DNA of 64,000 nucleotides from Leuctra nigra (GCA_934045905.1 OW203769.1:434001-498000), one strand, 5' to 3'; positions 23,101 through 34,639 are shown, numbered from the stretch's first letter. Program-made: numbers and translations. The notes: generated by a model from the letters alone, not told the origin.

Positions 23101-25148
23101 GATTGCAGATCTGTCCGTTACTCTCACGCCTCTTGCACTGTCAATCTTGTCCTTCTAGACCTCCTTTAGATTGCAGATCTGTCCGTTACTCTCACGCCTC
23201 TTGCACTGTCAATCTTGTCCTTCTAGACCTCCTTTAGATTGCAGATCTGTGCGTTACTCTCACGCCTCTTGCACTGTCAATCTTGTCCTTCTAGACCTCC
23301 TTTAGATTGCAGATCTGTCCGTTACTCTCACGCCTCTTGCACTGTCAATCTTTCCTTCTAGACCTCCATTAGATTGCAAATCTGTCCGTTTCTCTCACGC
23401 CTCTTGCACTGTCAATCTTGTCCTTCTAGACCTCCTTTAGATTGCAGATCTGTCCGTTACTCTCACGCCTCTTGCACTGTCAATCTTGTCCTTTTAGACC
23501 TCCTTTTGATTGCAGATCTGTCCGTTACTCTCACGCCTCTTGCACTGTCAATCTTGTCCTTCTAGACCTCCTTTAGATTGCAAATCTGTCCGTTACTCTC
23601 ACGCCTCTTGCACTGTCAATCTTGTCCTTTTAGACCTCCTTTTGATTGCAGATCTGTCCGTTACTCTCACGCCTCTTGCACTGTCAATCTTGTCATTCTA
23701 GACCTCCTTTAGATTGCAGATCTGTCCGTTACTCTCACGCCTCTTGCACTGTCAATCTTTCCTTCTAGACCTCCATTAGATTGCAGATCTGTCCGTTACT
23801 CTCACGCCTCTTGCACTGTCTATCTTTCCTTCTAGACCTCCTTTAGATTGCAGATCTGTCCGTTACTCTCACGCCTCTTGCACTGTCAATCTTGTCATTC
23901 TAGACCTCCTTTAGATTGCAGATCTGTCCGTTACACTCACGCCTCTTGCACTGTCAATCTTTCATTCTAGACCTCCTTTAGATTGCAGATCTGTCCGTTA
24001 CTCTCACGCCTCTTGCACTGTCAATCTTTCCTTCTAGACCTCCATTAGATTGCAGATCTGTCCGTTACTCTCACGCCTCTTGCACTGTCAATCTTTCCTT
24101 CTAGACCTCCTTTAGATTGCAAATCTGTCCGTTACTCTCACGCCTCTTGCACTGTCAATCTTGTCCTTCTAGACCTCCTTTAGATTGCAGATCTGTCCGT
24201 TACTCTCACGCCTCTTGCACTGTCAATCTTGTCATTCTAGACCTCCTTAAGATTGCAGATCTGTCCGTTACTCTCACGCCTCTTGCACTGTCAATCTTGT
24301 CCTTCTAGACCTCCTTTAGATTGCAGATCTGTCCGTTACTCTCACGCCTCTTGCACTGTCAATCTTGTCATTCTAGACCTCCTTTAGATTGCAGATCTGT
24401 CCGTTACTCTCACGCCTCTTGCACTGTCAATCTTGTCCTTCTAGACCTCCTTTAGATTGCAGATCTGTCCGTTACTCTCACGCCTCTTGCACTGTCAATC
24501 TTGTCCTTCTAGACCTCCTTAAGATTGCAGATCTGTCCGTTACTCTCACGCCTCTTGCACTGTCAATCTTGTCTTTCTAGACCTCCTTTAGATTGCAGAT
24601 CTGTCCGTTACTCTCACGCCTCTTGCACTGTCAATCTTGTCCTTCTTTACCTCCTTTAGATTGCAGATCTGTCCGTTACTCTCACGCCTCTTGCACTGTC
24701 AATCTTGTCCTTCTTTACCTCCTTTAGATTGCAGATCTGTCCGTTACTCTCACGCCTCTTGCACTGTCAATCTTTCCTTCTAGACCTCCATTAGATTGCA
24801 GATCTGTCCGTTACTCTCACGCCTCTTGCACTGTCAATCTTGTCCTTCTAGACCTCCTTAAGATTGCAGATCTGTCCGTTACTCTCACGCCTCTTGCACT
24901 GTCAATCTTGTCCTTCTAGACCTCCTTTAGATTGCAGATCTGTCCGTTACTCTCACGCCTCTTGCACTGTCAATCTTGTCTTTCTTTACCTCCTTTAGAT
25001 TGCAGATCTGTCCGTTACTCTCTCGCCTCTTGCACTGTCAATCTTGTCCTTCTTTACCTCCTTTAGATTGCAGATCTGTCCGTTACTCTCACGCCTCTTG
25101 CACTGTCAATCTTTCCTTCTAGACCTCCTTTAGATTGCAGATCTGACA
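20145..25148. repeat. 68-bp satellite array, about 73 copies
   Basis: The monomer contains CCTCCTTTAGATTGCAGATC, TGTCCGTTACTCTCACGCCT and CTTGCACTGTCAATCTTGTC. Most copies are 68 bp. A 67-bp variant reads CAATCTTTCC. Every monomer carries a BglII site (AGATCT) and most an XbaI site (TCTAGA). Rare variants recur in order: TTACACTCAC at 22849 and 23931, and TCTATCTTTCC near 22738 and 23820. This reveals a higher-order duplication of 1,082 bp (16 monomers). Short frames of about 63 codons inside it are repeat artefacts. Confidence 0.97.
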
Positions 25149-25521
25149 GACCCAAAATGCTCTAAAATAATGTTTAGCTAATCGAAGATAGACAGTTTTC
25201 AACATATTCGCTGCGCGGCAGTATTTTGGTTGGCAAGCCCCCCAGACCCCCTCTTTCATCTTTCTATCACTCTTTTTAATTCAACACTGTCTTTTGAAGT
25301 CGTGCCAGACGTTGTAATGTGGGATTAATTTGCAGAGTGGGACTGAAAATGTGGTCGATATTGTGAAGCCAATACATGAAGAAACGCCTTGAAGAAAGGT
25401 CACCTCGTTCAGTGGACTTATTTTATATCTATTTCGACAGAATTCATTTCGCCGTAATGTAACAGAAGTGACATTAATTTTAACTCTTTTTTTTATTAAA
25501 TTACATGTTTTATGTACTCAC
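25149..25521. other. Intron between satellite and exon
   Basis: Unique sequence with a TE-like phrase AAGCCCCCCAGACCCCC near 25235. No gene is seen. Confidence 0.4.
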
Positions 25522-25713
25522 TGTTTCGCCTGTGGGCCTGTGCGAGGGCCTCGTGCGCGGCCTGGTACTCGGCCAGGCCCTTGGCTTGCAGCAGGGCCTG
25601 CCGCAGCGCCTGGACATTTGGTAGGGCCTGGGCTGTGGTGGTTTTTTGCATGTTCTGCGGTGGGGCCTGTGGTGGTCCCCGAGGCGGGGCCTGGGCTATG
25701 TTACGAGGTGGAT
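25522..25713 (-). CDS. Cassette exon, 64 codons, phase 1-1 (minus-strand gene)
   Basis: The acceptor TTGTCTTTTGCAG borders 25713 and the donor ACA/GTGAGTAC borders 25522. The 192-bp frame is open. It encodes PPRNIAQAPPRGPPQAPPQN, then a more helical part (QALRQALLQAKGLAEYQAAH). It is paralogous to the exon at 30236-30433, with the same borders, the same PPR start and shared introns, and to the damaged exon at 10787. Phase 1-1 means that it can be skipped or duplicated without changing frame, which may explain why this exon type multiplied. The plus-strand frames across it are shadows of the GC-rich composition. Confidence 0.65.
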
Positions 25714-25959
25714 CTGCAAAAGACAACACAACCTTGAACCTACTGTATAGCTTGAGGCCATTTCTAAATTAAACTTTACTCATACTCTGTAACCAACATG
25801 CGATCTGATCTGGGGATTGGAAGTTTCTTGTAACGCAGTGTTTTGTTAGCTCTCTAGTAGTCCAGTAATTTTGTGATTATACCCACCACTAATTGCAACA
25901 GAAGGTTTCAATACATGAATCGATTCAGAAGAATGCCCTCCTCAACATATCCAAAATCC
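25714..25959. other. Intron, homologous to 11051-11200 and 30434-30580
   Basis: It shares GACAACACAACCTTGAACCT and AACTTTACTCATACTCTG with the introns beside the other copies of this exon. The homology ends where a Helentron-like fragment begins. Confidence 0.7.
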
Positions 25960-28900
25960 TCCCTATTACTACAACCTTTAAAAAAAATACCCTTTACAAT
26001 TTGGTTATTCTCATGAAAAAAACAAAGGTTTCATTCCAATCGGTCAACCCAGTTCCGAGATATGGCAACACTTCGGTTTTCAAAATGGCCGCTGAACTTT
26101 CTGCACTGCCACATAGAATTTATAACTATGAATTATGTGCATTATTTTTAGCTTTCTGAATATGTATTTATTGTATAGGAGAGGATTATAATGATTTATA
26201 AATTTTAATGACGTCATTTCCGGCCTCATAAATAGGAAAATTCTAGTTTGACTGTTCATATTCCATAGAGATGGCCTTCCGAATCGTTTGGCACTAGTTT
26301 CATACCGATCTGTCAACCAGTTTTCGAGATATTACGTTTCTTCCGGTTTCAAAATGGCGGCTGAAATCACTGACCTCTTGAATTATAATTTAAACATGAT
26401 TACATTTTATTAAAAGCAGTCTCAAAAAGAATATTTATTGCATCAAAATGTAAATTTGTTAGATTTTTAAAATGTGTGACGTCATTTCCGTTTTCAGTAT
26501 GGGAAACTGCAAATATTATTGATGATAATACATAAAGTTTACCATCTTAATTGTTAAGCGCTGGTTTTTTTTACAAATCTATTAAGACGTTATTAAGATA
26601 TGATGTCATTTCTGGTTTCAAAATGGCGGCTTCCGGTTGGTTTTATATCAAGTCAAATGAGATATCAAAAGAACATAAGTTACATAAATATCAAAATAAT
26701 TGGATCAAATTTGTTGCCGAAATGCCAATCGATGAATTAAATTTCATGACGTCATTTCCGGTTTCGTTAACATAAATTTAAGTCTGTTGCTATTGATAAT
26801 CCATATAGATGACCGTCCAAATCGTTTGGCGCTATTTTCGTTCCAATCGGTATAGCTGTTGTTGAGATATGACGTCACTTCCGGTTTCAAAATGGCGGCA
26901 CAAAAAATTCATGGTGTGAAGGTTAAATCAGACGCCAAAAGTGCACACGTGGTAAAAATGTGAGATCAATCGGTTCAGCCGTTTAGGCTGTGGCCTGTTT
27001 ACCGGATTTGAATTCCAGGAGACTACTACTACTACTACTAAGATCTAGTGGAGCGGTCGCTCCACCCAGCCAAGTCGTACCGTACACTCACACTCACTCA
27101 ACATACCGTAAATGACTAATAAACTGAGGAGCAGACCAACCACTTTTACTGTAAGCAACAACATGGCATTTTCGGCCTACTGGATCTTAAAATTGGAAAA
27201 TCTCACATTGTTGCGATATATCTTAATTTCGAGCTATGGCCCACCCCACTACATATACCAAATTAGGGAACAATATGTTATGCCGTTTGCGAGCTAGAGG
27301 GCCGAGAAAACAGTGAAATTACACCACTTTCTGATTCTGAAGATGATATCAGGAAACGTTGCTATCACCGCCACAGCCTAAACGGCTAAACCGATCGACC
27401 TGAAACTTTTACCACATATGCACTTTTGGCGTCTGATGATACCTTGCCTCTTGTGATTTTTTGTGCCGCCATTTTTAAACCGGAAGTGACGTCATAACTC
27501 AAAAACGTCTGGACCGATTAGAACGAAATTAGCGCCATTCGATTAAGATGGTCATCTTTATGAAGTATCAATAAAAAAAATATTATTTTCTTATTTTCTA
27601 AACCGGAAGTGACGTCATAAATACGCAATATTTAACTTATTTCAACAAATTATACTTAAAATACGTACATAATTAACTTACATTGTAACATAGACAATAC
27701 AATTTATATATTCAAGGTAGCAGTGTTCTCGGCCGCCATTCCTGAAACCGGAAGTGACGTCATATATCTAAAACGCCTGTACCGATTGCAACTGAACTAG
27801 CTCCTGCGTATTCATTCTGCTATTTATTTGAAAAATCAATTGTGAAAAATGAATAAATAAATTAATGGTACCGGAAATGGCGGCAGGAACCACTAAATGA
27901 AACCGGAAGTGACGTCATATATTACAAACGGCATGACCGATTTTACGGAAATATAGGGATTAGGAATTCAGATGGTCGTTCATGAAGGTATCAACTAGAT
28001 AAAACTAGATTGTTTTCTTATTACCTATACCGGAATTCGGCCGCTATTTCAAAACCGGAAGTGACGTCATGTATCGAAAACGGCTGGATCGATTATAACG
28101 AAACTTAAGCTATTCTTCTTGGATAATCATTGTCATCTTACCAAACGCAACTTTTCATAGTAACCAAATCGGTTGAGGCGTATTTTTTTAAAGAAATTAG
28201 TCCCTGCTCGGACATGTGCTACAAGCTGTATGTATAAACTAACAAAAGAAGTGATATCCCAGAAAAAACACTCCGTGTAAAAATACCAGCCAAGTATCTT
28301 TAACAATTAAAAAAAATAGAAGAAATCTAAAAATTCAGCACTGAAAAGGAGTGATATCAAAAAAGGAGCCAAGTCAACGAATTTTCCAAATTTTAATCGT
28401 ACCATTGAAATAAAAATATCAACCCCCGAGAAATACTTAAAAAAAGGACTTGGCGCATCGTTTTTTTAAAGTCATTTTTCTATTCTTAAGCTTAAGCCAC
28501 TCACATACTACGTAGTTCAGAAATGCCTAGAAAAATTGGGACAAAACTTTCAAATTAAATATTGAACATTCTGTAAAATATTTTAAATTTAAATATAAGT
28601 ACGCAAAGAAACATAGCATTGTCTTACAAGCAATAAATACAGAACAGTTGTGTTTGTGATTGGTAGGTACCTATAGTTTTGTGGGTACATCAACATACCT
28701 ACTACAGCATTATACTTGGAACCTTCTCGCCGTGTAATTAATTGCTATTAATTAACATTTTATACCAAAAAAATTCATAAATTACATAACGTATTACTTT
28801 AGATAAAAATCTAGTCAGTAATTGTTTGAGCAGCATGGCTCAGTGCACTAGTCACTTATACAAATCTCATTGACGGCCTTCTTGTAATGAGCGCTTTCGC

Positions 28901-29545
28901 TATTTCCCTCAGTCACGATATTGAGAAGTATGATTGATTAATATGACCCTAGAAATAGTGGCAATAACGAATAGACTAGGCCGCTTCCGTTTATTCGTTA
29001 TTCGTTTATCCGTTTATTTCCTCTGAATATTGACAAAATACCAAAACTGCCAGTAGGTAAGAGTACTAGTTATATTAAAACGTAGTATGATTCGTCGATA
29101 ATGAATGTGATATACTCAGGAAAATATACTTGTAGAGTTCTTCCTATACTTTTAGGATAGAAAAGTGTCTTTAAAAAAACGATGCGCCAAGTCCTTTTTT
29201 TAAGTATTTCTCGGGGGTTGATATTTTTATTTCAATGGTACGATTAAAATTTGGAAAATTCGTTGACTTGGCTCCTTTTTTGATATCACTCCTTTTCAGT
29301 GCTGAATTTTTAGATTTCTTCTATTTTTTTTTATAGTTAAAGAGACTTGGCTGGTATTTTTACACGGAGTGTTTTTTCTGGGATTATTATTATTATTATG
29401 AAAACCGCCCTAAAACACTGTTTTCACGGCCCTCTAGCGTGCAAAGGGCGTAACCTAATGTTCCTAAATTTGGTATATGTTGTAGGGTGGGCCATAGCTC
29501 GAAATTAAGATATATCGCAACAATGTGAGATTTCCCAATTTGAAA
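25960..29545 (+). mobile_element. Helentron/HINE-like element 3 (forward, both ends truncated) hosting element 4
   Basis: The left piece, about 25960-27043, starts inside the family (CTTTAAAAAAAATACCCTTT) and carries ETS/CRE modules near 26212, 26478, 26748 and 26870, then a CTA microsatellite. The right piece, from 29384, resumes with the ATT run and GAAAACCGCCCTAAAACACTG and stops near 29545. The intact relative at about 48899 reads CTACTAAGATTATTATT across this point, proving that the pieces were once joined. Confidence 0.75.
27044..29383 (-). mobile_element. Helentron/HINE-like element 4 (reverse), full length, 2,340 bp
   Basis: The 3' terminus TCTAGTGGAGCGGTCGCTCC lies at 27044 and the 5' terminus TTTTTTCTGGGA ends at 29383. 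Insertion was between A and T of the host element without target duplication, as shown by the uninterrupted relative near 48899. One T could belong to either side. Internal modules have CCGGAAGTGACGTCAT near 27479, 27602, 27748, 27901 and 28054. The 5' foldback block (28257-29383) is the long-loop type. The last 1.9 kb is nearly identical to element 9 at 56345-58252. Confidence 0.8.
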
Positions 29546-30235
29546 TATCGCATGCCGTGAAGAAGGTCAGTTTCACCAATGATGTCGTCATTTATTTGTT
29601 CAGATAAAGATAGGTTTAAAAAGTGTGAAATCACGTAGAAACGTACTAAATTCATTCCTGAGATTCTAAATTTTCCTGGGGCTGTGCGCCCCAGACCCGC
29701 ATGGTCCTGGGGGGGCTCTTCCCACCAGCCCCCCATTGTTTCTCTTGGCAGTCGTGTTTCCCACGCACATTGTCATTTACTGTGTTATTTTCTCCCTTTC
29801 TACCTAGATCCTAAGCAAAATGTGCCCCCCCCCCCCCCCCTGAGAAAATAGATTTCGGCGTCCCTGTCACTGAAAGCCCAACTGTACATTACAAACCAGG
29901 GTCTTATTCTTGAGTTCAACCTTGTGCCGAATTAGTCGACTTTGCAAAATCAATCTTTAGTTTCTTCAATGTTAATTTTTGCAGGATCCATTATTGTGCA
30001 GTTGCTCAATTCCACAGGTCAACATTATCAACAAGCTCAAGAATAGGCCCACTGCAAAATCTTACGCGTGTGAACAACTTAATTAAATTCATAGTTTACT
30101 GTTATCTCTATTCACAATTATTTCAGTGTTTTGTACAGTTTCGACTTCCCAGTAAGGGAATTTTAAAACATCAAGTTCACACTACTCAACAATACCGGAG
30201 TATTGTCACTTGAATTACATGTTTTATGTACTCAC
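29546..30235. other. Intron with duplicated block and C-tract
   Basis: A transposon-like phrase CTGGGGCTGTGCGCCCCAGA lies near 29679 and a run of about 18 C at 29824. Positions 29876-30070 match 11566-11720, and 30110-30203 match 19755-19853, both same-orientation copies of the intron. Confidence 0.6.
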
Positions 30236-30433
30236 TGTGAGGCTCGTGGGCCGGGCGCAGGGCCGGGTGGTCGGCCAGGGCCTCTGCCAGGGCCTTGGCG
30301 AGGAGTAGGGCCTGCCCTTCTGTCATCGGCGGGGCCTCGTGCTTCCGCGACGAGGGCCCCGCTTTTAGGGCCTTGTTTGGGGAAGGCTTGGCCGGTTGTA
30401 GGGCCTGTGGCTCGGCCTGGGCACGAGGCGGAT
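30236..30433 (-). CDS. Cassette exon, 66 codons, phase 1-1 (minus-strand gene)
   Basis: The acceptor TTGTCTTGTGCAG borders 30433 and the donor CACA/GTGAGTAC borders 30236. The frame is open and encodes PPRAQAEPQALQPAKPSPNK, then SSRKHEAPP, then an alanine/leucine-rich helix (EGQALLLAKALAEALADHPA). Joined to the 34-kb exon, which leaves one base, and to the next phase-1 exon, it keeps the frame. Its GC content contrasts sharply with the introns. No known domain is recognised. Two other frames across the exon are also open because of its composition, so the choice rests on splice-site phase. Confidence 0.65.
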
Positions 30434-30890
30434 CTGCACAAGACAACACAACCTTGAACCTACGGTATAGCTGGAGGCCATTTCTACATTAAACTTTACT
30501 CATACTCTGTAACCAACATGCGATCTGAGGATTGGACGTTTCTTGTAACCAAGTATTATGTTAGCTCTCTAGTGAGGTGAAGATGAGAGACGTATCAATG
30601 GGGCATTGTGCGCGCGCAGGTCAAGTAAGTAACCCAAAACAAAGTAACCCGTTTCCAATCCACACATCGCATGTTCAATAACTTAGCTACTACTTTGGCA
30701 ATCAAGAAGTTTTAAAGTTTTAAGTTTTGAATATCGTAGAGATTTTTACATTGATGACGAAACACAAATTAATTTGTTTGTTTAAAATCGAAGTTTCCGC
30801 AATATACCTAAGTGCACATTCTTAACTCACTCTAGTAAATAAATGCATACACTGGAGTAGGTACAATAATTATGACCTTGTGTATTAAAA
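30434..30890. other. Intron, homologous to 11051-11450
   Basis: It contains the shared phrases AACATGCGATCTGAGGATTGG (shortened copy), GTTTCCAATCCACA and CGCATGTTCAATAACTTAGC. No other feature is seen. Confidence 0.6.
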
Positions 30891-31743
30891 GGGACCGGGT
30901 CGTGAGCATTTAGCATGCAAATTTCGCATATTTTATGTACCTGTCACTCAGCCTGTATGATAGCTACCATCCCAAATTTTATTTTGCAAACAGCTACATG
31001 CATTATGATCCTAATGAAACTAGGATCTTTTTCGTAATACAAGTACTTTTATTTTTAATGACTTTTTCCTAATTGACGATTTTCACATCAAAATAACGCT
31101 GTTTTTTTCACCCAAATTATTTTTTAAACTTTTTATTTGGAGACCGATTTCTTAAATCCTAGTTCCATAGTTAGGGTATACTAAAACGAATACATGTTTA
31201 AAAAATGAAGGGTCTAGCTCTAATAGTTTTTGAGTTATAGGTACATGGAGCATCAAAAATGTGTTGCAGAGATAACGGAGATTAAAGTCAGGGTGAAAAA
31301 TTGACTAGATATGATTAAGGTGGCTGGATCGATCGATTTTCTGAAGTATTGGAGAGCTTTCACTAACTTATTAAGTGTAAAAAAATCACGTGTATAAATT
31401 CTTTTAGCACATAATTTACTTGTAAGTAAACTGGGTAGTTGAAATAGACAACATTTAAATGGTATTTATACGTTATCTTATTATTTAGAGCAGTATTACT
31501 GCCCCAAAGAAGTTAGTTTTGATTTGGATATTGAAGAATTATCTAAAATTTTAACAATACGGTACAATATGGCAACATCGTACTTTGAAAATTTGTATTT
31601 GTGTGGAGTCATGATGGCTGAGCTTGCTGAGCTTACACCTAGAGTTTACTTTCATGAAAAGTCAAGGTATCTTTAGTAGGCATTTAGTGCCTTCTAACTA
31701 CCTTGAGCACTCCCATGTTGCCAAAAGTATTTTGACTTGATTC

Positions 31744-31949
31744 GCAATTTGAATAGACCATTTTAAATATTATCTCGGTGGCTCTGCTTTCTAAGAAAAA
31801 TCATATGCAGTTTGATTTCCAGACCCCTTAGTCCCTGTTTCAACAATAGGTAAAACAGGGACTAAGGTGTCTGGAAATAATACTGCATATGATTTTTCTT
31901 AGAAAGCAGAGCCTCCGAGATAATATTTAAAATGGTCTATTGAATCGCC
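31744..31949. repeat. Long palindrome, arms about 95 bp
   Basis: AATAGACCATTTTAAATATT and TATCTCGG...TCATATGCAG are mirrored by complements that begin after a loop of about 11 bp (31841-31851). A few mismatches occur. It would form a strong hairpin in single-stranded form. Confidence 0.9.
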
Positions 31950-32133
31950 TATAACTTTTTATTTAGCACACGATGATATTGGTTTATATTTTTTTAATGA
32001 AAGTAAATAGAACAAAGATTCTTTCTTATATAGGTTTTTTGAAAATCCAACGAGCCAATTAATTAGAATCTTCATTTGTAGCAAATTTTTGAAACCTGCC
32101 ATAAGATAACATGGGGAAAATACTGCTTTCTTA

Positions 32134-32249
32134 GGCTGCATTTCACCAAGATTCTAAACCCGGGTTAGAGGCGGTAAACCTGGTTTAAAGGCCCCTAAAC
32201 CAGGTTTACCGCCTCTAACCCGAGTTTAGAATCTTGGTGAAACCGGCCC
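32134..32249. mobile_element. Hairpin MITE, 116 bp, TTA target duplication (PIF/Harbinger-like)
   Basis: The arms at 32141-32187 and 32196-32242 (TTTCACCAAGATTCTAAACC...) pair with one mismatch around an 8-base loop. TTA flanks the element at 32131-32133 and 32250-32252. It lies inside the middle element. Confidence 0.7.
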
Positions 32250-32654
32250 TTATTCGCCTATCTCGAAAACTAGACACGGGAAGTATTTTATTTTTTGAAG
32301 TGTTGTTTAGGGGATACCGATGAGTGAGTACAGCAAAATTGAACACTATCTGAAAAAATGGTCGATCGACCCAGCCACCTTAATGAGGAATCATTCCAGT
32401 CACCCGACAAAAAATGAGTTTTAGCAATACTAATTAATACTAAATGGTATAACATGTTGATATCATTCTGTTCATAAAACTCCGCAGAAAATTAATAAAA
32501 TTTAAAAAATTTAATAAAAAAATTTTGGTCTTCATGACCCGGTCCCCTTCAATATGATTATTAAACAATAATTACCAAGGGCATGCGGGAGGTCGTAATG
32601 TACGTACTCCAGTGATGATATGTGCTGATTTCCTTTAATTCTTTTTTTGTGAAG

Positions 32655-32732
32655 ACAAAACTAGAGATTTTGAGGAACTGAACATTGACCAATTGCAAAT
32701 TGCCCCTGAATTCAAGTTGGCTGAACTAGAAG
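32655..32732 (+). CDS. Candidate exon of a plus-strand gene, phase 1-1
   Basis: A pyrimidine-rich acceptor (TTTAATTCTTTTTTTGTGAAG) precedes 32655 and a donor AAG/GTAAAC follows 32732. Only one frame is open, encoding KTRDFEELNIDQLQIAPEFK and then LAELE. This is a normally complex peptide, unlike the low-complexity minus-strand exons. It leaves one base (G) that joins with GA at the start of the exon at 46710 to make a glycine codon. The family is unknown. At 78 bp the call could be chance. The support comes from the composition of the peptide and the phase match. Confidence 0.45.
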
Positions 32733-32870
32733 GTAAACATTGGAGATGATATTTCATACATCGCTAAATCTTTTCAACGATTCAAATTATGAAAGATGTG
32801 AAAAATACAACTTGTGTCAAAGCTGAAACAATAGAGAAATATAGGATTTTCCATGATGGCATATGTTACA

Positions 32871-33925
32871 TACATTCTCACTAGTGGAGCCTGGCTCTGT
32901 TAAGAATATAGACTTAATAATACATTCTCACTAGTGGAGCCTGGCTCTGTTAAGAATATAGACTTAATAATACATTCTCACTAGTGGAGCCTGTCTCTGT
33001 TAAGAATATAGACTTAATAATACATTCTCACTAGTGAAGCCTGGCTCTGTTAAGAATATAGACTTAATAATACATTCTCACTAGTGGAGCCTGGCTCTGT
33101 TTAGAATATAGACTTAATAATACATTCTCACTAGTGGAGCCTGGCTCTGTTAAGAATATAGACTTAATAATACATTCTCACTAGTGGAGCCTGGCTCTGT
33201 TAAGAATAGGTATAGACTTAATAATACATTCTCACTAGTGGAGCCTGGCTCTGTTAAGAATATAGACTTAATAATACATTCTCACTAGTGGAGCCTGGCT
33301 CTGTTAAGAATATAGACTTAATAATACATTCTCACTAGTGGAGCCTGGCTCTGTTAAGAATATAGACTTAATAATACATTCTCACTAGTGGCGCCTGGCT
33401 CTGTTAAGAATATAGACTTAATAATACATTCTCACTAGTGGAGCCTGGCTCTGTTAAGAATATAGACTTAATAATACATTCTCACTAGTGGAGCCTGGCT
33501 CTGTTAAGAATATAGACTTAATAATACATTCTCACTAGTGGAGCCTGGCTCTGTTAAGAATATAGACTTAATAATACATTCTCACTAGTGGAGCCTGGCT
33601 CTGTTAAGAATATAGACTAAATAATACATTCTCACTAGTGGAGCCTGGCTCTGTTAAGAATATAGACTTAATAATACATTCTCACTAGTGGAGCCTGGCT
33701 CTGTTAAGAATATAGACTTAATAATACATTCTCACTAGTGGAGCCTGGCTCTGTTAAGAATATAGACTAAATAATACATTCTCACTAGTGGAGCCTGGCT
33801 CTGTTAAGAATATAGACTTAATAATACATTCTCACTAGTGAAGCCTGGCTCTGTTAAGAATATAGACTTAATAATACATTCTCACTAGTGGAGCCTGGCT
33901 CTGTTAAGAATATAGACATAATAAT
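32871..33925. repeat. 50-bp tandem array, about 21 copies
   Basis: The unit contains TACATTCTCACTAGTGGAGC and CTGGCTCTGTTAAGAATATA. The copies are nearly identical. One copy carries a 4-base insertion near 33207, and single-base variants lie near 32994 and 33392. The low divergence implies recent expansion. It starts about 140 bp after the plus-strand exon, inside its intron. Confidence 0.97.
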
Positions 33926-33990
33926 ATTTGCTAAAATTAATTAATTAATTAATTAATTAAAATTAATTGATTTTAGCTAAAATTAGCTAT
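33926..33990. repeat. AT-rich palindrome (TTAA)n
   Basis: GCTAAAATTAATTAATTAAT is mirrored by AATTAATTGATTTTAGC. It closes the 50-bp array. Confidence 0.8.
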
Positions 33991-34125
33991 GCTGTAATTA
34001 TGTTTCACATTTTCGTTAATTCAATGGTCCAAAAGTAATGATATAATTATTAAATATTATCTCCGATGTCTACTTGAGTACAGCCGTATCAATGAACTCG
34101 GAATGAGATATTTGAATAAACTCAC

Positions 34126-34639
34126 GGCGTCGTAGCCAGCGGTCAATGTCGGCTGCGGTAAGTGGGCCCTGCGTGGAGGCCTGCGGGGGGCCTTGCAGGG
34201 GGGCCTGCTGGGTGGCCTGCGTGGAGGCCTGCGGGGGGCCTTGCAGGGTGGCCTGCGTGGAGGCCTGCGTGGAGGTCTGCGTGGAGGCCTGCAGGGTGGC
34301 CTGCGTGGAGGCCTGCTGGGTGACCTGCGTGGAGGCCTGCAGGGTGGCCTGCGTGGAGGCCTGAGTGGAGGCCTGCAGGGTGGCCTGCGTGGAGGCCTGC
34401 TGGGTGACCTGCGTGGAGGCCTGCGTGGAGGCCTGCTGGGTGGCCTGCGTGGAGGCCTGCGGGGGGCCTTGCAGGGTGGCCTGCGTGGAGGCCTGCGTGG
34501 AGGCCTGCAGGGTGGCCTGCGTGGAGGCCTGCGTGGAGGTCTGCGTGGAGGCCTGCGTGGAGGTCTGCGTGGTGGCCTGCGGGGTGGCCTGCGTGGAGGC
34601 CTGCTGGGGGCCTTGCAGGGTGGCCTGCTGCGACTGGCG
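34126..34639 (-). CDS. Minisatellite-coding exon, 171 codons, phase 0 to 1 (minus-strand gene)
   Basis: The acceptor TTTTTTTACACAG borders 34639 and the donor CGCC/GTGAGTTT borders 34126. The coding strand is a 12-bp repeat encoding Gln-Ala-Ser-Thr with variants (QATLQGPPQASTQ), ending in a non-repetitive LTAADIDRWLRR. It enters in phase 0 and leaves one base, so it is the only exon able to connect the 0-0 exons at 49-55 kb with the 1-1 exons at 30 and 25 kb. The Q/T/S/A-rich product is predicted disordered. The GC-rich repeat also leaves long frames open on both strands, which I regard as shadows. Confidence 0.65.

Larger units (their letters stand above)
31319..32379. mobile_element. Middle inverted-repeat element, TTAA-flanked
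   Basis: GGTGGCTGGATCGATCGATT at 31319 is inverted at the right end (GTCGATCGACCCAGCCACC ending 32379). TTAA flanks both sides (31315-31318 and 32380-32383), suggesting piggyBac- or Kolobok-type integration. It carries two further palindromic insertions. A 35-codon frame at about 31569-31676 (MATSYFENLYLCGVMMAELA) is too short to interpret. Confidence 0.6.
30891..32547. mobile_element. Outer inverted-repeat element of a nested set
   Basis: GGGACCGGGTCGTGA at 30891 is matched by its inverted copy TCATGACCCGGTCCC ending 32547. The terminal repeat is only about 15-17 bp and no target duplication is clear. Its interior contains the element at 31319-32379. Confidence 0.45.

Noticed and set aside
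21411..24580. Series of about 63-codon plus-strand frames
   Set aside because: Artefacts of the 68-bp satellite; identical peptides recur wherever the variant lacking a stop occurs.
20145..25148. CRISPR-like array
   Set aside because: Repeats are contiguous without unique spacers and the context is eukaryotic; it is a satellite.
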